Source of the DNA: Haplomitrium mnioides
Lineage: Eukaryota; Marchantiophyta; Haplomitriopsida; Calobryales
Assembly: GCA_049999725.1 (NCBI GenBank)
Contig: JBNGIS010004247.1
Span: 502,674 to 566,673 of the forward strand
Direction: 5' to 3'
Length of the DNA stretch: 64,000 nt
Position 1 is the stretch's first letter. The number at the start of each line of letters is the position of its first letter. Positions 55,660-64,000 of the stretch are shown here, in pieces. Position numbers and translations under genes: made by a program. Below the pieces are notes generated by a model that saw only the letters and a list, made by a program, of their open reading frames with translations, was not told where the DNA came from and ran no database searches.

Positions 55660-58600
55660 AAATGTCTTTGAAGAAGTGAGTAGAACACATCACTTTAACA
55701 CCTTGGTTGAGGAGGAAGACAGAGGTCATGAATACAAATAGAGTTTGCAAAAGTGAGTACTACAAATAAGGTTAACACCTTGTTTGAGGAGGAACACTAA
55801 TCGACAAATACACAACAACATTGAAGAAGTGACTAGAACTCATCACTTCNNNNNNNNNNACACAACAACATTGAAGAAGTGACTAGAACTCATCACTTCA
55901 ACACCTTGGTTGATAAGGAACACAAAGGTAATCAATACACATAAAGTTCAAGGAAGTGAGTACTACACACAAGGTTGGCACCTTGTTTGAGGAGGGACAT
56001 TGAAAGGACAAATACACAACAACATTGAAAAGAGTGGAACACATCACTTCAACAACTTGGTTGAGAGGGAACACAAACGTAATGAATACAAATAAAGTTT
56101 GGGGAAGTGAGTACTACACACAAGGTTGACACCCTGTTTGAGAAGGAACACTCAGATGACAAATACACATTAACATTAAAAAAGTGAGTGGAACACATAA
56201 CTTCAACACCTTGGTTGATAGGGAACACGAAGGTAATCAATACACAAAAAGTTAAGGGAAGTGAGTACTACACACAAGGTTGACACCTTGTTTGCGGAGG
56301 AACACTAAGATGACAAATACACAACAACATTGAAGAAGTGAGTGGAACACACCAGTTCAACACTTTGGTTGGGAGGGATCACAAAGGTAATGAATACACA
56401 CAAAGTTCGGGGAAGTGAGTACTTCACACAAGGTTGACACCTTGTTTGAGGAGGAACACTAAGATGACAAATACAAAACAACATTGAAGAAGTGAGCGGA
56501 ACATATCACTTCAACACCTTGGTTGAGAGGGAACACAAAGGTAATGAATACACATAGAGTTTGGGGAAGTGAGTACTACACACAAGGTTGGCACCTTGTT
56601 TGAGGAGGAACACTGAGATGACAAATAAAAAATAACATTGAAGAAGTGAGTGGAACACACTAGTCCAACACTTTCGTGGAGGGGGAACACAAAAGTAATG
56701 AAAACACATAAAGTTTTGCGAAGTGAGTACTACACACACGGTTGGCACCATGTTTAAGAAGGAACACTAAGATGACAAATACACAACAACATTGAAGAAG
56801 TGAGTGGAACACATCACTTCAACACCTTGGTTGAGAGGGAACACAAAGGTATTGCATACACATAAAGTTTGGAGAAGTGAGTTCTACACCCAAGGTTGAC
56901 ATCTTGTTTGAGGAGGAAAACTAAGATGACAAATATACAACAACATTGAAGAAGTGAGTGGAACATATCACTTCACCACCTTGGTTGAGAGAGAACACAA
57001 AGGTAATAAATACACATAAAGTTTGGGGAAGTGAGTACTACAAACAAGGTTGACACCTACCTTGTTTGAGGAAGAACACTCAGATGACAAATACACAACA
57101 ATATTGAAGAAGTGAGTCGAACACACCACTTCAACACCTTGGTTGAGAGGGAACACAAACGTATTGAATACACATAAAGTTCAGGGGAATAAGTACAACA
57201 CACAAGGTTGACACCTTCTTTGAGAATGAACACTAAGATGACAAATATACAACAACATTGACAAAAGTGAGTGGAACAGATCACTTCAACACCTTGGTTG
57301 AGAAGGAACACAAAGGTAATGAATACACGTAAAGTTTAGGGAAGTGAGTACTACACACAAGGTTGACACCTTGTTTCAGGAGGAACATTCAGATGACAAA
57401 TACACAACAACATTGAAGAAGTGAGTGGAACACACCACTTCAACACCTTGGTTGAGAGGGAACACAAAGGTAATCAATACACATAAAGTTCGGGGAAGTG
57501 AGTACTACACACAAGGTTGACACCTTGTTTGAGGAGGAATACTAAGATGACAAATACACAACAACATTGAAGAAGTGAGTGGAATAAATCACTTCAACAC
57601 CTTGGTTGAGAGGGAACACAAAGGTACCGAATACACATAAAGTTCAGGGAAGTGAGTACCACACACAAGGTTTGTACCTTGCTTGAGGAGGAACAGTGAG
57701 TTGACAAATACACAACAACATTGAAGAAGTGAGTGGAACACACCACTTCAACACTTTGGTTGAGGGGGAACACAAAGGTAATGAATACACATAAAGTTTT
57801 GGGAAGTAAGTACTACACACAAGTTTGGCACCTTGTTTGAGGAGGAAGACTGAGATGACAAATATACACCAACATAAAAAAATTGAGTGGAACACACCAC
57901 TTCAACACTTTGGTTGACGGGGACCCCAACGATAATGAATACACATCAAGTTTGGGGAAGTGAGTACTACACACAAGGTTGGCACCTTGTTTGAGGAGGG
58001 ACATTGAAAGGACAAATACACAACAACATTGAAGAAGTGAGTGGAACACATCACTTCAACAACTTGGTTGAGAGGGAACACAAACGTAATGAATACACAT
58101 AAAGTTCGGGGAAGTGAGTACTACACACAAGAGTGACACCCTGTTTGAGAAGGAACACTCAGATGGCAAATACACATTAACATTGGAAAAGTGAGTGGAA
58201 CACATAACTTCAACACCTTGGTTGATAGGGAAAACAAAGGTTCTCAATACACATAAAGTTAAGGGAAGTTAGTACTACACACAAGGTTGACACCTTGTTT
58301 GCGGAGGAACACTAAGATGACAAATACACAACAACATTGAAGAAGTGAGTGGAACACATCACTTCACCACCATGGTTGAGAGGGAACACAAAGGTAATGA
58401 ATACACATAGAGTTTGGGGAAGTGAGTACTACACACAAGGTTGACACCTTGTTTGAGGAGGAACACTGAGATGACAAATACACAACAACATTGAAGAAGT
58501 GAGTGGAACACATCACTTCAACACCTTGGTTGAGAGGGAACACAAAGGTAATGAATACACATAAAGTTTGGGGAAGTGAGTTCGACACACAAGCTTGACA

Positions 58601-61600
58601 TCTTGTTTGAGGAGGAAAACTAAGATGACAAATACACAACAACAAGGTTGACATCTTGTTTGAGGAGGAAAACTAAGATGACAAATACACAACAACATTG
58701 AAGAAGTGAGTGGAACACATCACTTCACCACCATGGTTGAGAGGGAACACAAAGGTAATGAATACACATAGAGTTTGGGGAAGTGAGTACTACACACAAG
58801 GTTGACACCTTGTTTGAGGAGGAACACTGAGATGACAAATACACAACAACATTGAAGAAGTGAGTGGAACACATCACTTCAACACCTTGGTTGAGAGGGA
58901 ACACAAATGTAATGAATACACATAAATTTTGGTGAAGTGAGTAGTACACATAAGGTTGACATCTTGTTTGAGGAGGAATACTAAGATGACAAATACATAA
59001 AAGCATTGAGGAAGTGAGTGGAACACATCACTTCAACACATTGGTTGAGAGGGAACACAAAGGTATTGAATACACATAAAGTTTTGGGAAATGAGTACTA
59101 CACACAAGGTTGACACCTTGTTTGAGAATGAACACTATGATGACAAATACACAACAACATTGAAGAAGTGAGTGGAACACATGACTTCAACACCTTGGTT
59201 GAGAGGGAACACAAAGGTAATGAATACACATAAAAGTTTGGGGAAGTGAGTACTACTCACAAGGTTGACACCTTGTTTGAGGAGGAACACTGAGACGACA
59301 AACACATAAAAACATTGAAGAAGTGAGTGGAACATATCACTTCAACACCTTGGCTGAGAGGGAACACAAAGGGAATAAATACACATAAAGTTCTGGGAAG
59401 TGAGTACTAAACACAAGGTTGACACCTTTCTTGAGGAGGAACACTGAGATGAAAAATACCCAACATTATTGAAGAAGTGAGTGCAACACATCACTTCAAC
59501 ACCTTGGTTGAGAGGGAACACAAATGTAATTAATACACATCAAGTTCGGGGAAGTGAGTACTACACACAAGGTTGACACCTTGTTTGAGGAGGAACACTG
59601 AGATGACAAACACACAACAACATTGAAGAAGTGAGTGGAACACATCACTTCAACACCATGGTTGAGAGGGAACACCAATGCAATCAATACAGATAAAGTT
59701 TGGGGAAGTAAGCATTACACAAACGTTTGACACCGTGTTTGAGGAGGAATAGAGAGATGACAAATACAACACAACAATGAAGAAGTGAGTGAAAAAAACC
59801 ACTTCAACACTTTGGTTGACGAGGAACACAAAGGTAGTGAATACACATAAAGATTGGGGAAGTGAGTACTACACACAAGGTTGACATCTTGTTTGAAGAG
59901 GAACACTGAGATGACAAATACACAACATCACTGAGGAAAAGAGTGCAACACATCACTTCAACACCTTGGTTGAGAAGGAACACAAAGGTAATTAATACAC
60001 ATCAAGTTCGGGCAAGTGAGTACTACAAACAAGTTTGACACCTTGTTTTAGGAGGAACAATAAATAACAAATACACGACAACATTGAAGAAGTGAGTGGA
60101 ACACATCACTTCAACACATTGGTTGAGAGGGAACACAAAGGTATTGAATACACAAAAAGTTCGGGGAAGTGAGTACTACACACAAGGTTGACAGCTTGTT
60201 TGAGGAGGAACACTGACATAACAAATACACAACAACATTGAAGAAGTGATTGGAACACATCACTTCAACACCATGGTTGAGAGGGAACACAAAGGTAATG
60301 AATACACATAAAGTTTAGGGAAGTAAGTGCTACACACAAGGTTGACACCTTGTTTAAGGACGAACACTAAGATGATAAATACACAACAACAATTACCAAG
60401 TGAGTGGAACACATCACTTCAATACCTTGGTTGAGAGGGAACACAAAGGTAATGAATACACATAATGTTTGGGGAAGTGAGTACTACACACAAGGTTGAC
60501 ACCTTGTTTGAGGAGGAGCACTGAGATGAGAAACACACAACAACATTTAAGAAGTGAGTGGAACACATCACTTCAACACCTTGGTTGAGAGGGAACACAA
60601 ACGTAATAAATACACATAAGGTTTAGGGAAGTGAGTTCTACACACAAGGTTTACACATTGTTAGAGGAGGAACACTAAGATGTTAAATACAAAAAAACAT
60701 TGAAGAATTTAGTGGAACACATCACTTCAACACCTGGGTTGAGAGGGAACACAAAGGTAATGAATACACATAAAGTTCAAGAAAGTGAGTACTACACACA
60801 AGGTTGACACCTTGTTTGAGGAGGATAACTGAGATGACAAATACACAACAACATTGAAGAAGTGAGTAGAACACATCACTTCAACACCTTGGTTTAGAGG
60901 GAACACAAAGGTAATGAATACACATAGATTTCGGGGAAGTGAGTACTACACAAAAGGTTGACACCTTGGTTGAGGAGGAACACTGAAATGACAAATACAC
61001 AACAGCATTGAGGAAAAAAAGTGCAACACATCACTTCAACACGTTGGTTGAGAAGGAGCACAAAGGTAATGAATACACATCAAGTTCGGGGAAGTGAGTA
61101 CTACACACAAGTTTGACACCTTGTTTTAGGAGGAACACTAAATAACAAATACACGACAACATTGAAGAAGTGAGTGGAACACATCACTTCAACACATTGG
61201 TTGAGAGGGAATACAAAGGTATTGAATACACATAAAGTTCGGGGAAGTGAGTACTACACACAAGGTTGACACCTTGTTTCAGGAGGAACACTGATATAAC
61301 AAATACACAACAACATTGAAGAAGTGATTGGAACACATCACTTCAACAACATAGTTGAGAGCGAACACAAAGGTAATGAATACACATAAAGTTTAGGGAA
61401 GTGAGTGCTACACACAAGGTTGACACCTTGTTTAAGGAGGAACAATAAGATGATAAATACACAACAACAATTACCAAGTGAGTGGAACACATCACTTCAA
61501 TACCTTGGTTGAGAGGGAACACAAAGGTAATGAATACACATAAAGTTTGGGGAAGTGAGTACTACACACAAGGTTGACACCTTGTTTTAGGAGGAACACT

Positions 61601-63335
61601 AAATAACAAATACACGACAACATTGAAGAAGTGAGTGGAACACATCACTTCAACACATTGGTTGAGAGGGAACACAAAGGTATTGAATACACATAAAGTT
61701 CGGGGAAGTGAGTACTACACACAAGGTTGACACCTTGTTTGAGGAGGAACACTGATATAACAAATACACAACAACATTGAAGAAGTGATTGGAACACATC
61801 ACTTCAACACCATAGTTGAGAGGGAACACAAAGGTAATGAATACACATAAAGTTTAGGGAAGTGAGTGCTACACACAAGGTTGACACCTTGTTTAAGGAC
61901 GAACACTAAGATGATAAATACACAACAACAATTACCAAGTGAGTGGAACACATCACTTCAATACCTTGGTTGAGAGGGAAAACAAAGGTAATGAATACAC
62001 ATAAAGTTTGGGGAAGTGAGTACTACACACAAGGTTGACACCTTGTTTCAGTAGGATCACTGAGATGACAAACACACAACAACATTTAAGAAGTGAGTGA
62101 AACACATCACTTCAACACCTTGGTTGAGAGGGAACACAAAGGTAATAAATACACATAAGGTTTAGGGAAGTGAGTTCTACACACAAGGTTTACACATTGT
62201 TAGAGGAGGAATACTGAGATAATAAATACACAAAAACATTGAAGAATTTAGTGGAACACATCACGTCAACACCTGGGTTGAGAGGGAACACAAAGGTAAT
62301 GAATACACATAAAGTTCAAGCAAGTGAGTAGTACACACAAGGTTGACACCTTGTTTGAGGAGGATAACTGAGATGACAAATACACAACAACATTGAAGAA
62401 GTGAGTAGAACACATCACTTCAACACCTTGGTTTATAGGGAACACAAAGGTAATGAATACACATAAAATTCGGGGAAGTGAGTACTACACAAAAGGTTGA
62501 CACCTTGGTTGAGGAGGAACACTGAAATGACAAATACACAACACCATTTAAGAAGTGAGTGGAACACATCACTCCAACACCGAACACAAAAGTAATGAAT
62601 ATACATAAAGTCTGGGGAAGTGTGTACTACACACAAGGTTAACATCTTGCTTGAGAAGGAACACTGAGATGACAAATACATGAAAACATTGAGGAAGTGA
62701 GTGGAACACATCACTTCAACACCTTGGTTGAGAGGAAACACAAAGGCAATGAATACACATAAAGTTCGTGGAAGTGAGTACTACACACAAGGGTGACACC
62801 TTGTTTGAGGAGGAACACTGATATAACAAATACACAACAACATTGAACAAGTTAGTGGAACACATCACTTCAACACCATGGTTGAGAGGGAACACAAAGG
62901 TAATGAATACACATAAAGTTTGGGGAAGTGAGTACTACACACAAGGTTGACACCTTGTTTGAGGAGGAACACTAAGATGACAAATACACAACAATAATTT
63001 AGAAGTGATTGGAACACATCACTTCAACACCTTGGTTGAGAGGGAACACAAAGGTAATAAATAAACATAATGTTTAGTGAAGTGAGAACTACACACAAGG
63101 TTGACAACTGGTTTGAGGAGGAACACTGAGATGACAAACACACAACAACATTGAAGAAGTGATTGGAACACATTACTTCAACACCTTGGTTGAGAGGGAA
63201 CACAAAGGTAATGAATACACATAAGGTTTAGGGAAGTGAGTACTACACAGAAGCTTTACATATTGTTAGAGGAGGAACACTAAGATGAAAAATACACAAT
63301 AACTTTGAGGAATTGAGTGGAACACATCACGTCAA
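55660..63335. repeat. satellite B, 154-bp tandem array, about 50 copies
   Basis: Unit landmarks: AAGGTTGACACCTTGTTTGA, GGAGGAACACTGAGATGACA, AATACACAACAACATTGAAG, AAGTGAGTGGAACACATCAC, TTCAACACCTTGGTTGAGAG, GGAACACAAAGGTAATGAAT, ACACATAAAGTTTGGGGAAG, TGAGTACTACACAC. Spacing between landmarks is 154 bp (for example 57,361, 57,515, 57,669). The two halves of a unit align (ACACCTTG.TTGAG..GGAACAC and GAAGTGAGT at the same places), so each unit is a dimer of about 77 bp. The minus strand shows many open frames with repeated CSTHF-like text; these are by-products of the repeat. Confidence 0.95.
55850..55859. other. 10-N gap with duplicated edges
   Basis: The 40 bases before the gap (55,810-55,849) are identical to the 40 bases after it (55,860-55,899). 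This is best explained by two contig ends that overlap but were not merged. Confidence 0.9.
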
Positions 63336-63681
63336 TGTGAAGAAATCAAAGAGAGACCAATCTGGAGCCAATATAACAGTGCTAGCAGCACTTTATTACA
63401 CCTACATCTAACATACAGAGGTGAGGAGCAGGAGAGATCCTCTACAACAATAAGGAAGCAGAGAATGAAGGGCAATAGCCCCCTCTCTCCCTTATATACA
63501 CAGAAAAGTTGGCCCATGGAGTTAGGGTTGGCACTACAGGAAAAAATAGATGTCAACACTAGAAGACAAAATAGAATAAGACAAAATGAGGATAGGACAA
63601 AATGGTATTTTGTCCTATCTGAATTTAGACTATCTTGGTCTAAATTCACTAGATAACTTAACAGAGCTCGAATTCTTAACA
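63336..63681 (-). repeat. Ty1/copia 3' LTR (346 bp)
   Basis: On the minus strand it starts TGTTAAGAATTC right after the polypurine tract and ends CTTCACA (inverted ends match 6 of 7). The left flank is GTCAA (63,331-63,335) in satellite B, the candidate target-site copy. A TATA motif is inside. Confidence 0.9.
63492..63499 (-). promoter_or_regulatory. TATA box in copia LTR
   Basis: GTATATAAG on the minus strand, about 185 bp after the LTR start, followed by a purine-rich leader. Confidence 0.55.
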
Positions 63682-64000
63682 CTCCCCCTCGAGCTCAACG
63701 CATGTACACCAAGTTGTCCTCTGAACTTCTGTAACTTTTCTGCCCCCAATGATTTTGTAAAAGTATCAGCCACCTGATCCTCAGTGCTGATATACTTCAG
63801 ATCCACCATCCTGGCTAACACCTTTTCTCTCAGAAAATGATAGTGCACCTCAATATGTTTTGAGCGTGCATGGAAGACTGGATTGTTTGCCACCTGAATG
63901 CTACTGATGTTATCACAGTAAACATCCACAGGGTGATTCACACTCACTCCAAGATCATGTAACAATTTTAGTAACCATGCCACTTCACAAGTAGCCATGG
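63630..64000 (-). CDS. Ty1/copia polyprotein, C-terminal end (RNase H), partial
   Basis: The polyprotein continues beyond the window edge; only the RNase H C-terminal part is here. Typical motifs: ATCEVAWLLKLLHDLGV, VDVYCDNISSIQVANNPVFH, ARSKHIEVHYHFLREKV, KYISTEDQVADTFTKSLG. The catalytic Asp of YCDN and the Asp of VADTFTK are present, and there is no stop or shift in the visible 120 residues, unlike all the gypsy copies here. The frame reads through the polypurine tract (SSRGSVKN) and ends 52 bp inside the LTR at 63,630. It lies in satellite B, so the insertion is younger than the array. Confidence 0.9.
   Translation of the reverse strand, partial: MATCEVAWLLKLLHDLGVSVNHPVDVYCDNISSIQVANNPVFHARSKHIEVHYHFLREKVLARMVDLKYISTEDQVADTFTKSLGAEKLQKFRGQLGVHALSSRGSVKNSSSVKLSSEFRPR
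63682..63690 (-). other. copia polypurine tract
   Basis: GAGGGGGAG on the minus strand directly before the LTR start TGTTAAG. Confidence 0.85.

Noticed and set aside
55900-62741. Many minus-strand open frames of 60-100 codons with repeated CSTHF/VCVPSQP-like text
   Set aside because: They arise from the 154-bp satellite, change frame between units, have no start context and shift with each indel; not genes.

Overview
This window looks like heterochromatin from a land plant with a large, repeat-rich nuclear genome. The clues are chromodomain-bearing Ty3/gypsy elements, Ty1/copia, an L1-type LINE, very long LTRs, two large satellite arrays and almost no host genes. The LINE reverse transcriptase and the gag-protease types remind me of elements common in non-seed plants. 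That placement is a weak inference, and I cannot name the species. I see no rRNA, tRNA, CRISPR or bacterial-type gene.

Layout. 0.17-3.6 kb: a decayed chromovirus (C1), inserted into the LTR of E1. 3.6-7.6 kb: E1, a minus-strand LTR element with only gag and protease. 7.6-11.1 kb: a gag-protease fragment (E3). 11.1-16.2 kb: E2, another element with gag but no recognisable RT or integrase. 16.3-26.1 kb: a long, GC-rich LTR family (family L) full of minisatellites and split by a minus-strand LINE (about 17.3-22.3 kb). 27.3-36.3 kb: satellite A, first as about 235-bp trimeric higher-order units, then as a 72-bp monomer array. 36.3-52.6 kb: a nested cluster of one chromovirus family, with one minus copy (M1, split) and three plus copies (P1, P2, P3). 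A 2,959-bp solo LTR of family L sits inside the 3' LTR of P1. 52.6-52.85 kb: a relic of satellite A, suggesting that the cluster sits inside that array. 53.5-54.8 kb: the only candidate host-type coding sequence, a possibly secreted cysteine-containing protein that is broken downstream. 55.7-63.3 kb: satellite B, 154-bp units that are themselves dimers of about 77 bp. 63.3-64 kb: the 3' end of a well-preserved Ty1/copia element inserted in satellite B.

History. The insertion order can be read from LTR termini and target-site duplications: E1 before C1; satellite A before M1; M1 before P1 and P2; P2 before P3; P1 before solo LTR L; satellite B before copia. Nearly all transposon genes are broken. 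Many internal stops sit where the family motif has Trp, Arg or Gln, as expected from C-to-T decay of methylated DNA. No complete autonomous element is visible. The copia copy, cut by the window edge, is the best candidate for a young one.
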